From NCBI GenBank assembly GCA_008711135.1, contig VUAW01000026.1:1-33868 (forward strand): a stretch of DNA of 33,868 bases, read 5' to 3'. The first letter of the stretch is position 1; each line of letters begins with the position of its first letter. This document shows positions 25,011-33,868 of the stretch, piece by piece. The translations under genes were made by a program, and so were the position numbers. The notes below the pieces were generated by a model, which ran no database searches, had not been told where the DNA came from, and worked only from the letters and a program-made list of their open reading frames with translations. This DNA is from Rhodobacteraceae bacterium LNNU 3342. Its GTDB lineage: Bacteria > Pseudomonadota > Alphaproteobacteria > Rhodobacterales > Rhodobacteraceae.

Positions 25011-25526
25011 TCAGATGTCAGCCCGCTCGCCAGAGGCGCTGAGTGAGATGTAGCGGCGTGTAACCATGTCGAGGCTGTCGTGCAGTGCCGCTGCCATCCG
25101 CCGTTCCTCGTCCAGGTTCTGTTGCAGCATCGGCACTGCAGAGGCCATGCCGCTGACGTTGGCGGCCGTGATCAAGGATGTATAGGCCGCGATCTCGAAA
25201 TTCTCGAAGGCGTGGTTGGCAAAGGAGTTCTTGAGGATCTCGTCATCCGCCATCGCATGGGCAACTGCCGCCATGCTGCCGCCAAGCGACAGAGCTGCGT
25301 CCTTGAGACCTGATGCCGACTCCCCGATACTGGCCAGGATCTCGTCCAGGCGCTGGATCTGGCCTTCGGTTTCACGAATATGCTGCTCCAGCAGGGCAGA
25401 AATCTCGGGATAATGTTCCAGCCGGTTCAACTGCGGCTGCATGATCGACAGGGCCTGCTTTTCCATCGCATGCGCGTTGCGCAGCCCAACTGCGAATACT
25501 TCCTGTGCAGTCATCATCTTGGCCAT
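25011..25526 (-). CDS. DUF892 ferritin-like (YciF-type) protein
   Basis: This encodes 171 aa, all-helical in prediction. The pattern VGLRNAHAMEKQALSIMQPQ, then LEQHIRETEGQIQRLDEILA and NHAFENFEIAAYTSLITAAN fits the four-helix DUF892 fold. The E in AMEKQ, the E-x-x-x-x-(R/Q)-L motif and the E-x-x-x-Y pair are the metal-ligand positions of this ferritin-like family. A strong AGGAGG ribosome site precedes the ATG. Family members are stress-induced in many alphaproteobacteria; function is unproven, and iron or peroxide handling is proposed. A possible general-stress promoter lies upstream at 25557-25581, and a hairpin terminator lies downstream. Confidence 0.85.
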   Translation of the reverse strand: MAKMMTAQEVFAVGLRNAHAMEKQALSIMQPQLNRLEHYPEISALLEQHIRETEGQIQRLDEILASIGESASGLKDAALSLGGSMAAVAHAMADDEILKNSFANHAFENFEIAAYTSLITAANVSGMASAVPMLQQNLDEERRMAAALHDSLDMVTRRYISLSASGERADI

Positions 25527-25556
25527 GAGGTCCTCCTAGGGTCCGACAGGAGCATG

Positions 25557-25581
25557 AACCGCAGCGGGTACATATGGTTCC
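25557..25581 (-). promoter_or_regulatory. Possible EcfG-type general stress promoter
   Basis: On the minus strand GGAAC (25581-25577) is followed after 16 bp by GGTT (25560-25557), which lies ~30 bp before the DUF892 ATG. The alphaproteobacterial EcfG consensus is GGAAC-N16-17-CGTT, so the -35 is perfect and the -10 has one mismatch. DUF892 genes are often in the general stress regulon, which supports the call. Confidence 0.4.
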
Positions 25582-25664
25582 GGTGCGGTTCGCAAAACCG
25601 CGGAATAACCTTGCCTGCTTGGCGGCAGTTTCGCGGAGGATCCTGATCTTGCCCGCGAACCGGA

Positions 25665-25859
25665 TCAGATGGCTTGCGAGGTTCTCAGATTGAACGCGCC
25701 GACATCCGCCGGCTTGATGACCGTCAGGCTGTCAGTTCGATCTGGAAACCAACCAGCGCGGCTGGCAGGCGCGATGATCTCATTCTCGCCTGACCGCCTC
25801 TCATGTAGGCGGACGTAGCGGGGGTAGCACCAGCCACCCTCCTTCGCTTCGTCCGCCAT
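25665..25859 (-). CDS. Small soluble protein of unknown function (64 aa)
   Basis: It starts MADEAKEGGWCYPRYVRLHE and ends DVGAFNLRTSQAI. The sequence is not low-complexity and has a believable mix of charged and aromatic residues, including WCYPRYVRLHERRSGENEI. I do not recognise the family. A purine run (AGGAA) lies ~14 bp upstream of the ATG, a bit far for a ribosome site. It lies between the DUF892 gene and another small gene, all on the minus strand, in what may be a stress-related cluster. Confidence 0.5.
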   Translation of the reverse strand: MADEAKEGGWCYPRYVRLHERRSGENEIIAPASRAGWFPDRTDSLTVIKPADVGAFNLRTSQAI

Positions 25860-25958
25860 CTTGTTCGGCAGGTTCCTGCTTGACGGCAGGGCGCCCTAAC
25901 TCCTGTTCAGTAAGGACCAACCCACTATTTGTTCAATCATGCTGTCCTGCGCAGGCGG

Positions 25959-26162
25959 TCACTTGCGCCTTGTCCGGGGCTTGGCTGGCTGGGAAGGCGC
26001 TTCAGGCTGCTGGTCGCGTGCGACGCGCAGGGCCCGCAAGCGGGCGACCTTGGCGTGGCGGGCGGCTGTTTCCTCGTCAATGATAGCACGGGCCGCCGCA
26101 GTGGTTTGATCCATGGTCACCTTCGGCTTAAACGCCGGCTTTTTCGCATCTGTTATCTGCAT
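25959..26162 (-). CDS. Small basic protein, Rhodobacteraceae type (67 aa)
   Basis: It starts MQITDAKKPAFKPKVTMDQT and continues TAAARAIIDEETAARHAKVA, ending in a Pro/Lys/Arg-rich tail (PSQPAKPRTRRK). The ATG at 26162 has GGAGG eight bases upstream; an upstream in-frame start would add only five residues. The helical centre and basic tail suggest nucleic-acid contact. I recall similar uncharacterised short proteins from related genomes, but no function is known. Confidence 0.6.
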   Translation of the reverse strand: MQITDAKKPAFKPKVTMDQTTAAARAIIDEETAARHAKVARLRALRVARDQQPEAPSQPAKPRTRRK

Positions 26163-26177
26163 TCGCAGTTCCTCCAC

Positions 26178-26721
26178 AAGGGGCGTCTCGCCGCTCCAAC
26201 TCAGGCAGAGGGAAAGGGCCGGATCACATGGTATCCGGAACAGGCATAGCTCTCCGGATCACGACAGCACCATGGGCGGGCTAAAGGGATCAGCCCCGGG
26301 TGCCTAATTCCAACCCGCTCGGTCAGGGTTGGTTCCAGGCTTCGGACCCGAAGACGGATTTCACGCCCCAAGTGGATTCAACCGGCCGGCCCCTATCCAG
26401 CTATGCCTTGCAGATCTTCCGATTGTCTGACGTGATAATGATCCTGATCAAGGACCGCACGCAAGCGCAAGACGGGACTTGGAGACGAGCGACATGACCA
26501 TGCCCTTGACGCTGTAGAGCTGAAATCGTTCCGAGGCTAACTGAACTATACTGGCATCGAGGCTCTTACCGCCAGGAAGCGCTTTCGCAGTGAGCAGTAC
26601 CATGGCTCCTTGCAGGGCGCAGTTCGGGTAGATTCCAGCCGGTGCGCAGCGACAAGAAGACCTTCTGTTCAGCAACACCCAGCGCGAGCATGTCGAACCC
26701 TGCGAACTGCTTACCTTGCGG
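26178..26721. other. ~540 bp without a supported gene
   Basis: Several frames are open but none has a recognisable family or good start. On the minus strand near 26580-26680 a short frame (MLALGVAEQKVFLSLRTGWN) could be a tiny gene or a relic; I leave it unassigned. Confidence 0.4.
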
Positions 26722-27018
26722 TCACAGCTTCCGCAGGTAGGCCCAGGAGACATATCCCTTGAGCCCGCGCGCACGCTCCAAGGAAACGCTGCACCAGCGC
26801 GTGCCACCCATCGGCTGGCAGTTGTGGACCCGCAAGACGGTTCCATTGGGAAGACCGACAATGACAACGTAGCCGGTGCCGGGCCCCGCCCGCATTTTCA
26901 GCATGTCATCCTCTCCGACGCCGAAAACCTCGTAACGTCCGGGCGATGCCGCTGCAGGTTCGGCGCCCGACACTGCCCCCAGCACGACTGCCAAGGCGGT
27001 AAAGATGGCTTTGCGCAT
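26722..27018 (-). CDS. Secreted SH3-domain protein
   Basis: This encodes 98 aa. A signal peptide (MRKAIFTALAVVLGAVSGAE, then PAAA) is followed by one bacterial SH3 domain: DDMLKMRAGPGTGYVVIVGL, then PNGTVLRVHNCQ and WCSVSLERARGLKGYVSWAY ending LRKL. 'L-x-x-R-x-G-P-G-T-x-Y', 'G-W-C-x-V' and 'G-(Y/W)-V-x-x-x-Y-L' are the family's fingerprints. Two cysteines (NCQ, WCSV) may form a disulfide. Such domains bind peptidoglycan or peptides in the periplasm. An AGGAGA ribosome site precedes the ATG. It stands as a single gene. Confidence 0.85.
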   Translation of the reverse strand: MRKAIFTALAVVLGAVSGAEPAAASPGRYEVFGVGEDDMLKMRAGPGTGYVVIVGLPNGTVLRVHNCQPMGGTRWCSVSLERARGLKGYVSWAYLRKL

Positions 27019-27247
27019 CGCTTTCTCCTGCTTGCTGCCTCTCCTATCGCTCTAGTCGCTCATAGGGGTGAACGGAATAGCCACATGCACGAAGAAGTGG
27101 ACATTGCGACGACGGCTTCACACCAAGCATTGGAAGGCTTGTTCCCGGCCCGGCACAACTTGGTCGGCCCGCTGCCGAGTCTTGTAGCTGCGAATTCCGC
27201 GTCCCCTGCCCCGTCACATGCCCGTCTTCCACAGCAGAACGAAGTCG

Positions 27248-27276
27248 TGCGGCAGGCCACGTCATGGCCTGCCGCA
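27248..27276 (-). terminator. 12-bp perfect hairpin after the serine protease gene
   Basis: TGCGGCAGGCCA and TGGCCTGCCGCA form a perfect 12-bp stem with a 5-nt loop, 17 bp beyond the protease stop. No T-tract follows on the minus strand, so termination would rely on the stem alone; it may instead protect the 3' end of the mRNA. Confidence 0.5.
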
Positions 27277-27293
27277 TTTGTGGATGTTGCGCG

Positions 27294-28586
27294 TCAGCAG
27301 TTGCCTGCCGTGGCGTTGCAGGCAGCAGTAAGCAGATCGATGAAGCTCTGCCCGAAGTTCGAGGCGCCGAGATACTTCGGCTCGGTCGCGTTGGGGCCAT
27401 AGGAGGTGATCCCGACCAGAAGGTTCCTTCCCAGCAGCCCCGGTGCAGCACCGGCAGGCGCGACACCGAAATCCTGCACCCAGGGACCACCGCTGTGACC
27501 ACCGCGGCTGGCCGATCCATAGATGAAGGTGTTGTTGCCGCCGGCAGCAAAGGCAGCGGCGCTTGTTTCCTGCATCTTGGCGCAGGAGTCGAGGTTGCAG
27601 GGATAACCCAGCAGTGTCAGGTGGTTGCGCGACAGCGCATTGACCTGCCAGCCAAGCCAGCCGGTAATGGCGCCAATCCTCCGCGGGACGCCATTCACCA
27701 ATTGGTCCCGCATGACCAGGATGGCAATGTCCCCGGCATTCGGTACCGTTCCGTTCGACTGGTGCCAGGCGTTCAGCACCCATTGCTGGCTGCTCGTCCA
27801 CGAACCATAGGGCGCGGCACCGTTGTTGAAGGCAGGTACGAACAGGAAGTTGGTATAGAAGTAGCGGTTCGCAGGGGTGCTGCTGGGCGATGTCACGCAG
27901 TGGCCCGCGGTGGCGACCAGGCGCGGCTTGATGACCGCGGCCGAACAGACACTGTTGGCGCCCGTCCGGGGATCGCGGAAGAAGAGCTTCCCAACGGTGC
28001 GATAGGGAAAGGCCGTAGTGGTCGAGTCGGGCGTCACCCGCTTGGTCGTGAAGTAGGCGCCGAACGAACTGGTCGCTTCAGGTCCCATCTCCGGGCCAGC
28101 CTGGGGAAGCGCCGTTTCGCTGGTGTCGGGATCGTAGTCGAGTTGCCGGCGCAGCGTCTCTCCCGGATCGATCTCGGGCGGGGATCCGCCATCGCTGTCA
28201 CCCTCCCGGAACTCGCCGTTCAGGGCGGGGGCTTCAAGCTCGAACCCCTTGGGCATTTCCCATTGGGTTTCTGTTTCTTCGGGTGTCGGCAACTCCATTG
28301 GTTGCGCCTGGCGAAGCGCCTGGTTGGTCCAGTAGCTCGTGGCATCGACCCGGGCAGCTTCGGTGGCCGGTGCTTCGGACGAAGAGGTGAACTCGCCGTG
28401 GTCTTCACCCCCGTCACCTTCTTCGGTGCTTGAGGTGACGGCATCCTCACCCTGAAGCTGCTCGTCTTGGGCAGAGCCCGGGTCGCGTTCTTGCGCCCAG
28501 GCTGCCGAAGTGCTGGCGCATGCAAGTGCCAGAATTAAGCCCGCGCCAAGGATGCGCAGGCGGAAACCCGTTGCAGGCTGTGTCAT
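27294..28586 (-). CDS. Secreted trypsin-like serine protease with acidic pro-region
   Basis: This encodes 430 aa. A signal peptide (to about residue 32, ending SAAWAQ) is followed by ~150 residues rich in Glu, Asp, Ser and Pro, likely a pro-segment. The S1 protease domain starts near residue 190. The catalytic triad is visible: His in VATAGHCV (~229), Asp in GDIAILVM (~286), Ser in GHSGGPW (~365). The pattern is closer to glutamyl endopeptidase/V8-like S1B enzymes than to HtrA, and there is no PDZ domain. Paired cysteines (C220/C236 and C336/C341 in the longer-frame numbering) are likely disulfides. The ATG at 28586 follows AGGGGA; an earlier TTG would add six residues. Confidence 0.88.
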   Translation of the reverse strand: MTQPATGFRLRILGAGLILALACASTSAAWAQERDPGSAQDEQLQGEDAVTSSTEEGDGGEDHGEFTSSSEAPATEAARVDATSYWTNQALRQAQPMELPTPEETETQWEMPKGFELEAPALNGEFREGDSDGGSPPEIDPGETLRRQLDYDPDTSETALPQAGPEMGPEATSSFGAYFTTKRVTPDSTTTAFPYRTVGKLFFRDPRTGANSVCSAAVIKPRLVATAGHCVTSPSSTPANRYFYTNFLFVPAFNNGAAPYGSWTSSQQWVLNAWHQSNGTVPNAGDIAILVMRDQLVNGVPRRIGAITGWLGWQVNALSRNHLTLLGYPCNLDSCAKMQETSAAAFAAGGNNTFIYGSASRGGHSGGPWVQDFGVAPAGAAPGLLGRNLLVGITSYGPNATEPKYLGASNFGQSFIDLLTAACNATAGNC

Positions 28587-29086
28587 GTCCGTCCCCTGGA
28601 TCAAGCCGTGACAACCGGGGCTGAGGGAACCCAGCTTGCCGTCGTGCGGCTACTTATCGAAAAACCAAGTGCCGAAATTTGCAGGCGATCGCGCCGCGTG
28701 GATAAACTTGAATGAGAATCCTGCATCTGGGCAGATCAACTTTCTCAGGAACAGCACAACCAAAGGCCGAGGATGCCCTCCTCCATTGGATCAGCGGCAG
28801 GGCCATCATGACCTGACCGTTCGTGACTTGGATTGTCCCCTGCGGAAGCGGCAACGGTGTGTCGCCTGCCATGCTTCACCCTTACCGCCAGCTACCAGCA
28901 TTTTGACATCGGCAGTACTTGCAGGAAGCGTCTGCATCAGAACGGCAGCAGCCTTTCATTTACCGCACCTGCGCGGTCGGCAGCCCATTACAGTGCGCAG
29001 CCAGCGCGGGCATATTCACCTGAAACGGGGTAGTCGCGCCTGTTTGCCCACGCTGACTGCGGCAACGGCAGATAGTTGCTGCCCCC
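28587..29086. other. 500-bp intergenic region
   Basis: No gene is supported. The left part must carry the promoter of the protease gene. A minus-strand frame (28654-28872) starting MAGDTPLPLPQGTIQVTNGQ has no ribosome site or family and is left out. Confidence 0.45.
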
Positions 29087-32000
29087 TCACCGGAAGTCCC
29101 GGGTTCTAGGCTTGATGCTGTCGATGTGGAGGTCTGGGATGTAGATGTCGCGGGGGCGCGGCGCGGTTGGCCCACCCGGGGCGGGCGCAGGGACAGCGTG
29201 TTGGACTTCGTCCTCGCGCCCGTGCGGCAGCGGGAAGGATGTGTCTTGCGCGCCGACGCTGGCCAGATCCGCCGAAAGATCGGCGAGGCGGTGGGCAACG
29301 AGGTGGGTCACCTCGCCTTCGCGCTGAGTCCGGCCCGCAACGGCGATCATGGAGGCGCTCAGAATGATCCGCCTGTTGGCCTCGAAGACCTTCGGCCAGA
29401 CCACGAGGTTGGCGATACCGGTTTCGTCCTCCAGCGTGATGAACATGACGCCCTTGGCGGACCCCGGGCGCTGGCGCACCAGGACGAGGCCCGCGACCTC
29501 CAGCCAGCGGCGGTTGCGGGCGGCCATGGCCTCGGCGCAGGGGGTGATACGGCGGCGCGTCAGGCTTTCCCGCAGAAAGGCGATCGGGTGCTGGCGCAGC
29601 GACAGGCCGGTGTGGCCGTAATCCTCGACCACCTCGCGCCCGGCGGGCATGGGGCGCAGGGTGACAGCGGGTTCCTCCCCTGACTCATCCCGCTGAACTG
29701 GTCCGGCTGTCTCGGACGTGATCTGCCCGGCCCGCTCGGCGGCGGCAAAGAGCGGCAGCTCCGTCTCGGGCAGACCCTTGATTGCCCAGAGCGCCTCGCG
29801 GCGGGCAAGCCTGAGGCTCGGGCGGAAGCCGTCGGCCTCGGCGATGCGGGACAGTGCCGCCACCGGCACCCGGACCCGCCGCCACAGATCCTCGACCGAG
29901 GCAAAGGGCTCATCCGCCCGCGCCAGCGCAATGGCAGCGGCATGGGCGTTGACCAGTCCCTTGACCAGGCGCAGGCCAAGGCGCACCGCGAACCCCTCGC
30001 CCACGGGCTCCAGCGTGCAGTCCCAGTGCGAGGCGTTGATGCAGGTGGGACGCACCTCCACCCCGTGGTCGCGGGCATCGCGCACGATCTGCGCCGGCGC
30101 GTAGAAGCCCATCGGCTGGCTGTTCAGCAGCGCCGCGCAGAAGGCATCGGGGTGCCAGCACTTCAGCCAAGCAGAGGCATAGGCCACCAGCGCAAAACTT
30201 GCCGCGTGACTTTCAGGGAAGCCGTAGGAGCCGAAGCCCTCCAGTTGCTTGAAGGTGCGCTCGGCAAATTCGGCCTCATAGCCCCGCGCCACCATGCCGG
30301 CGACCAGCTTTTCGCGGAAGGCGCTGACCCCGCCGGTGAACTTGAAGGTCGCCATGGATTTGCGGAGCATGTCGGCCTCTCCGGGGGTGAAGCCCGCACA
30401 TTCGATCGCCACCCGCATCGCCTGTTCCTGAAAGAGCGGCACGCCCAGGGTCTTGCCCAGCACTTTTTCCAGTTCGGGTGTGGGATAGTTCACCGGCTCC
30501 AGCCCCTCCCGTCTTCGCAGGTAGGGATGGACCATGTCACCTTGGATCGGGCCGGGACGGACGATCGCCACCTGCACGACAAGGTCATAGAAGGTCCGGG
30601 GCTTCAGCCGCGGCAGCATCGACATCTGGGCGCGTGACTCGATCTGGAAGGTGCCCAGCGTATCGGCGCGGCGGATCATCGCATAGGTGCGCGGGTCCTC
30701 GGCCGGGATGGTGGCAAGGTCCAGCTCGATCCCCTTATGATCGGCCAGAAGCTCCAGCCCCTTGCGCATGCAGCTGAGCATGCCGAGCGCCAGCACATCA
30801 ACCTTCATGAAGCGCAGCGCGTCGATGTCGTCCTTGTCCCATTCGATGATCTGGCGGTCCTGCATGGCGGCGGGCTCGATCGGCACTAGGTCATCCAGCC
30901 GGTCATGGGTCAGCACGAACCCCCCCGGGTGCTGGCTCAGGTGCCGGGGCGTGCCACGCAGCTGCGCCGCCAGCTCCAGCGTCAGGCGCAGCCGCCGGTC
31001 AGCGGGGTTGAGGTTCAGCTCGCGGATCTGTGCGTCGCTGATCCCTTCGTCGGACCAAGCCCAGATCAGGCCGGAAAGCTGCTGGATCAGGTCCTCGGGC
31101 AGCCCCATCGCCTTGCCCACGTCGCGCAGCGCCCCCTTGGCACGGTAGCGGATCACGGTGGCGGTCAAGGCCGCATGGTCGCGGCCATAGGTCTTGTAGA
31201 CCCACTGGATCACCTCCTCGCGCCGCTCATGCTCAAAGTCGACGTCGATGTCGGGGGGCTCACGGCGTTCCTCGCTGACAAAACGCTCAAACAGCAGGTC
31301 GTTGCGGCCCGGGTCGATCGCGGTGATGCCCAGGACGTAGCACACCGCCGAATTCGCCGCCGAACCGCGCCCTTGGCAGAGGATGCCACGCGATCGGGCA
31401 AAGCGGACGATGCTGTGCACGGTCAGGAAGTAGGGCGCGTAGTCGAGCCTGCCAATCAGGCGCAACTCGTGGTTCAGGGTGGCAGCGACTTCCTTGGGCA
31501 CGCCTTCGGGGTAACGCGCCGCTGCCCCCTCCCAAGTCAGCCGCTCGAGCGTCTCTTGCGGGGACAGGGAAGGATCGTCGCGCTCCTCGGGATACTGGTA
31601 GCGCAGTTCGTCGAGCGAGAAGCGGCAGCGCGCGGCGATTTCCTCTGTGCGGGCCAGCGCCTCAGGATAGCGGGCGAACAGGCGGTGCATCTCCTCTGGC
31701 GGCTTCAGGTGGCGATCGGCGTGCCGCTCGCGGCGGAATCCCAGCGCCTCGACAGTGATGTTGTGGCGGATGGCAGTGACCACATCCTGCAGGATGCGGC
31801 GCGAAGGTTCGTGGTAAAGCACGTCGTTGGTCACCACCGTCGGCACCCGCATCCTTGCCGCGAGGTTCGACAGATCATGCAGCCGCAGCTGGTCGTTCGG
31901 GCGCCGCCGCAGGGTCAGCGCCAGATAGGCGCGGTCGCCGAACACCTCGCGCAGGCGGCGCAGGCGCAGGGCGCAGGTATCATCAGCCTCATCCGGCACC

Positions 32001-32365
32001 AGCACCGCGATCAGCCCCTCGGCGTAACACGTGACATCAGCCCATTCCAAGTGACAGAGGCCCTTCCCGGCCCGGCCCTTGCCCAGGGTCAAGAGCCGGC
32101 AGAGCCGGGAATAGGCCGTGCGGTCGGTTGGGTAGACCAGCAGCGCCATGCCGCAGGAAAGATCCAGCCGGCAGCCGACCACCAGCCGCACGCCCGTGGC
32201 CTTGGCCGCCTCATGCGCGCGCACGATCCCGGAAAGCGTGTTGCAATCGGTCACCGCCAGCGCTTCCATCCCCATGCAGGCAGCGGTGGCGAACAGCTCC
32301 TCGGCCGAGGACGTCCCGCGCAGGAACGAGAACTGTGAAGTCACCTGAAGTTCCGCATAGGTCAT
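29087..32365 (-). CDS. dnaE2: Error-prone DNA polymerase DnaE2
   Basis: This encodes 1092 aa, matching the usual ~1050-1100 of DnaE2. The PHP domain is at the N-terminus ([20 protein letters not shown]), the palm motifs are GRGSAANS (~332-339) and [12 protein letters not shown] (371-382), followed by the fingers ([10 protein letters not shown]) and a C-terminal OB fold ([20 protein letters not shown]). It ends [15 protein letters not shown], a tail typical of DnaE2. It performs translesion synthesis and causes damage-induced mutation. The ATG overlaps the imuB stop (ATGA), so the two are coupled. In alphaproteobacteria the imuA-imuB-dnaE2 operon is LexA-controlled; the promoter would be outside this window. 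Confidence 0.95.
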   Translation of the reverse strand: MTYAELQVTSQFSFLRGTSSAEELFATAACMGMEALAVTDCNTLSGIVRAHEAAKATGVRLVVGCRLDLSCGMALLVYPTDRTAYSRLCRLLTLGKGRAGKGLCHLEWADVTCYAEGLIAVLVPDEADDTCALRLRRLREVFGDRAYLALTLRRRPNDQLRLHDLSNLAARMRVPTVVTNDVLYHEPSRRILQDVVTAIRHNITVEALGFRRERHADRHLKPPEEMHRLFARYPEALARTEEIAARCRFSLDELRYQYPEERDDPSLSPQETLERLTWEGAAARYPEGVPKEVAATLNHELRLIGRLDYAPYFLTVHSIVRFARSRGILCQGRGSAANSAVCYVLGITAIDPGRNDLLFERFVSEERREPPDIDVDFEHERREEVIQWVYKTYGRDHAALTATVIRYRAKGALRDVGKAMGLPEDLIQQLSGLIWAWSDEGISDAQIRELNLNPADRRLRLTLELAAQLRGTPRHLSQHPGGFVLTHDRLDDLVPIEPAAMQDRQIIEWDKDDIDALRFMKVDVLALGMLSCMRKGLELLADHKGIELDLATIPAEDPRTYAMIRRADTLGTFQIESRAQMSMLPRLKPRTFYDLVVQVAIVRPGPIQGDMVHPYLRRREGLEPVNYPTPELEKVLGKTLGVPLFQEQAMRVAIECAGFTPGEADMLRKSMATFKFTGGVSAFREKLVAGMVARGYEAEFAERTFKQLEGFGSYGFPESHAASFALVAYASAWLKCWHPDAFCAALLNSQPMGFYAPAQIVRDARDHGVEVRPTCINASHWDCTLEPVGEGFAVRLGLRLVKGLVNAHAAAIALARADEPFASVEDLWRRVRVPVAALSRIAEADGFRPSLRLARREALWAIKGLPETELPLFAAAERAGQITSETAGPVQRDESGEEPAVTLRPMPAGREVVEDYGHTGLSLRQHPIAFLRESLTRRRITPCAEAMAARNRRWLEVAGLVLVRQRPGSAKGVMFITLEDETGIANLVVWPKVFEANRRIILSASMIAVAGRTQREGEVTHLVAHRLADLSADLASVGAQDTSFPLPHGREDEVQHAVPAPAPGGPTAPRPRDIYIPDLHIDSIKPRTRDFR

Positions 32366-33868
32366 CCGAACACCCCGTGCAGGAACCAGCGGTGAGAGCC
32401 GGTGGCGGCATTCTCGCCATCGCCCGCGCGGAAGATCCAATAGCGCTCGCCCGCCTCGTCCTCGATGCGGAAGTAGTCGCGCACGGCGATCATCTCGGCG
32501 TCACGTTTCCACCATTCGCCAAAGACCCGCTCCGGCCCATCAGCGCGGCACACCCGGCGCCGGATACCGCGCCACGAGATCCAGTTCGGCGGGTGGTCAG
32601 GGAGCAGCGCCATCACCTCGATCGGTTCGGGCCGAGGCAGCAGGCGCGAGGGGCGCGGCCAATGGTGGGGCCAGCCCGCCCCCGTCGGCTCTGCCAGCGC
32701 CGGGATACGGGTGACAGAGCGTTCCGGCACGTCGCTTGCCACCGGCGCCAGGCGATAGACCGCGCGAGCCCCCACACGGTTTGCCAGCACGTCGATCAGG
32801 CCGGACAGGTCCGGCGTCGTGGCGTCAAGGGTGCTGATCTGCTTGGCGGCCAGAGGCTCGGTAAGGGTTGCTGTCAGCGTCATGATCTCGATGCCAAAGC
32901 CGGGATCAATAGTTTCGATCTTGTCGCACAGCAGCCGCGTCAGCCGTTTGGCGTCGCGCTGCGGGAGGGCGAGACCCACGCGCACCGTCTCGATCCGGTT
33001 GTCCACGCGCCAGCACAAGAGATCGAGCCGCCGCGCGCCCTGCCCCCGCTCCTCCAACCCTTGGCAGAGGGCGGTGACCAGCTTGCCGATATAGCGGGCG
33101 ATGGTCTCGGCCGCGCCGATGGGTTCGGCAAAGCTGCGGCGGGCTTCGACCAGCCCTTGCGCGCGCAGCGGCTCGATCGGCTCGGCCGCCTCTCCCAGCG
33201 CTTGGTCCAGCCGGCGGCAAAGTTCCGGGCCAAAGCGCCGGGTCAGCGGCGCACGGGGCTGGCCGATCAGGTCCCTGACGCACGCAAAGCCCAGATCACG
33301 CAGGCCGGCGGCGGTGGCGGGCGGCAGCCGCAGCGCCTCCAGCGGCAGGGGTGCCAGCGCATCCGCCGCCGTACCGGGTGGCGCCAGAAAGACCGGGTTT
33401 GCCGCATGGCGCGCCAGCGCGTGGGCCGCGCCCCAGCTATCGGCAAGGGCGGCGCGGGCGGTGATGCCGGACAAGAGCAGCCGGCCCACCAGCGCCTCCA
33501 GCATGGCTTCCTCGCCGCCATGCAGGTGATCCGCGCCGGTTGAATCGATCACCACCCCATCGGGCGGATCGGCGGCCACAATTGGGCTGAAACGTTGCAG
33601 CACCCAAAGCGCCAGCCGCTCCAGGCTTTCTGCATCGGCCTCCGGGTCCGCAGGCGCCACCCGCAGGTCCGGGACCAGCGCCTGTGCCCTAGTGACTGGC
33701 ATCCCCACCCGCAGCCCCAGCGCCTGCGCGGCGGCATCCGCTGCGGTGACGATGCGCCGGTTGCCCACGCGCCCGGCGATGATCAGCGGCCCCTCAGCGA
33801 GAGGCAGTGTATTGCCCGCCTGCCGCCGCAGCCGGTCCACCGGCCACATCGGCAGGAAGACCGAGATG
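32362..33868 (-). CDS. imuB: ImuB, inactive Y-family polymerase homologue (5' end off window)
   Basis: About 502 residues are visible, and the frame is open to the window edge ([15 protein letters not shown]), so only the first few residues are missing. It has the DinB-like fold: [20 protein letters not shown] and [20 protein letters not shown] align with the polymerase palm. The acidic catalytic residues of true Y-family enzymes are replaced, as expected for ImuB. The C-terminal extension (WFLHGVFG end) carries the region used to bring DnaE2 and the beta clamp together. It is translated first in the pair and overlaps dnaE2 by 4 bp. ImuA, usually upstream, would lie outside the window. Confidence 0.93.
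   Translation of the reverse strand, partial: ISVFLPMWPVDRLRRQAGNTLPLAEGPLIIAGRVGNRRIVTAADAAAQALGLRVGMPVTRAQALVPDLRVAPADPEADAESLERLALWVLQRFSPIVAADPPDGVVIDSTGADHLHGGEEAMLEALVGRLLLSGITARAALADSWGAAHALARHAANPVFLAPPGTAADALAPLPLEALRLPPATAAGLRDLGFACVRDLIGQPRAPLTRRFGPELCRRLDQALGEAAEPIEPLRAQGLVEARRSFAEPIGAAETIARYIGKLVTALCQGLEERGQGARRLDLLCWRVDNRIETVRVGLALPQRDAKRLTRLLCDKIETIDPGFGIEIMTLTATLTEPLAAKQISTLDATTPDLSGLIDVLANRVGARAVYRLAPVASDVPERSVTRIPALAEPTGAGWPHHWPRPSRLLPRPEPIEVMALLPDHPPNWISWRGIRRRVCRADGPERVFGEWWKRDAEMIAVRDYFRIEDEAGERYWIFRAGDGENAATGSHRWFLHGVFG

Noticed and set aside
26120-26150. Hairpin plus T-run resembling a rho-independent terminator on the plus strand
   Set aside because: It lies within the coding sequence of the 67-aa protein (residues KKPAFKPK) and no plus-strand gene ends there.
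28636-29109. 157-codon plus-strand frame in the dnaE2/protease gap
   Set aside because: No homology pattern or start signal, and irregular Cys/Pro/Arg composition.
30905-33543. Long plus-strand open frames opposite dnaE2 and imuB
   Set aside because: They are GC-driven shadows of well-conserved polymerase genes and have no motifs of their own.
1-33868. CRISPR arrays, tRNA or rRNA genes, riboswitches, replication origin
   Set aside because: I saw no regularly spaced repeats, no cloverleaf-like sequence with a CCA end and no iteron array or recognised aptamer; the three-copy motif at 6758-6851 is too short and irregular for a CRISPR or origin.

Overview
The window is GC-rich DNA of an alphaproteobacterium, most likely Rhodobacteraceae close to Paracoccus/Rhodobacter. 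This is inferred from protein style, the imuB-dnaE2 cassette, the bphO-bphP pair, the small basic proteins and the IS types. It reads as an accessory region in decay: intact metabolic and envelope genes are separated by gene relics, insertion sequences and long stretches with no supported gene. I cannot tell from sequence alone whether it is chromosomal or plasmid-borne.

Layout. 0-2 kb (minus strand) is an integrative-element remnant: a two-gene HTH operon, a scrap of a third gene, and the C-terminal end of a serine recombinase overlapping a ParB-HTH-like gene. 2.3 kb holds a frameshifted Gfo/Idh/MocA scrap. 2.5-6.6 kb (minus) is a tightly overlapping three-gene operon: ABC ATPase, FtsX/MacB-type permease and an AttH-like secreted lipocalin-fold protein. 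6.6-10.7 kb is gene-poor. It holds a short repeated motif, a secreted orphan, an inactivated IS3-family element with a 4-bp target duplication, a 42-residue lysine-rich protein bracketed by two copies of a ~55-bp repeat, and a truncated HK97 capsid gene.

10.8-16.5 kb holds a PPOX-family protein divergent from a tannase/feruloyl esterase, a DUF3429 membrane protein, and a heme oxygenase followed by a bacteriophytochrome histidine kinase. One extra T in the kinase gene separates the chromophore cysteine from the rest of the photosensor. 16.9-20.7 kb is a nested ruin: two tandem M20 peptidase pseudogenes, cut into by an IS256-family transposase fragment, itself split by an IS1182-like element with a 7-bp target duplication and a dead transposase.

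20.8-28.6 kb holds a membrane-anchored Mrr-type endonuclease, a probable tannase relic, a DUF2946-like plus PepSY membrane pair, a DUF892 ferritin-like protein with a possible EcfG-type promoter, small proteins, an SH3-domain protein and a secreted trypsin-like protease. The right end is the ImuB-DnaE2 mutagenic translesion cassette, with imuB running off the window.

Functional groupings: envelope export (ATPase/permease/AttH), red-light sensing (heme oxygenase supplies biliverdin to the phytochrome), damage tolerance (ImuB/DnaE2) and general stress (DUF892). I did not find a convincing wholly new multi-gene system. The most unusual items are the disrupted phytochrome, the membrane-anchored Mrr protein, the repeat-bracketed small gene and the nested IS structure.
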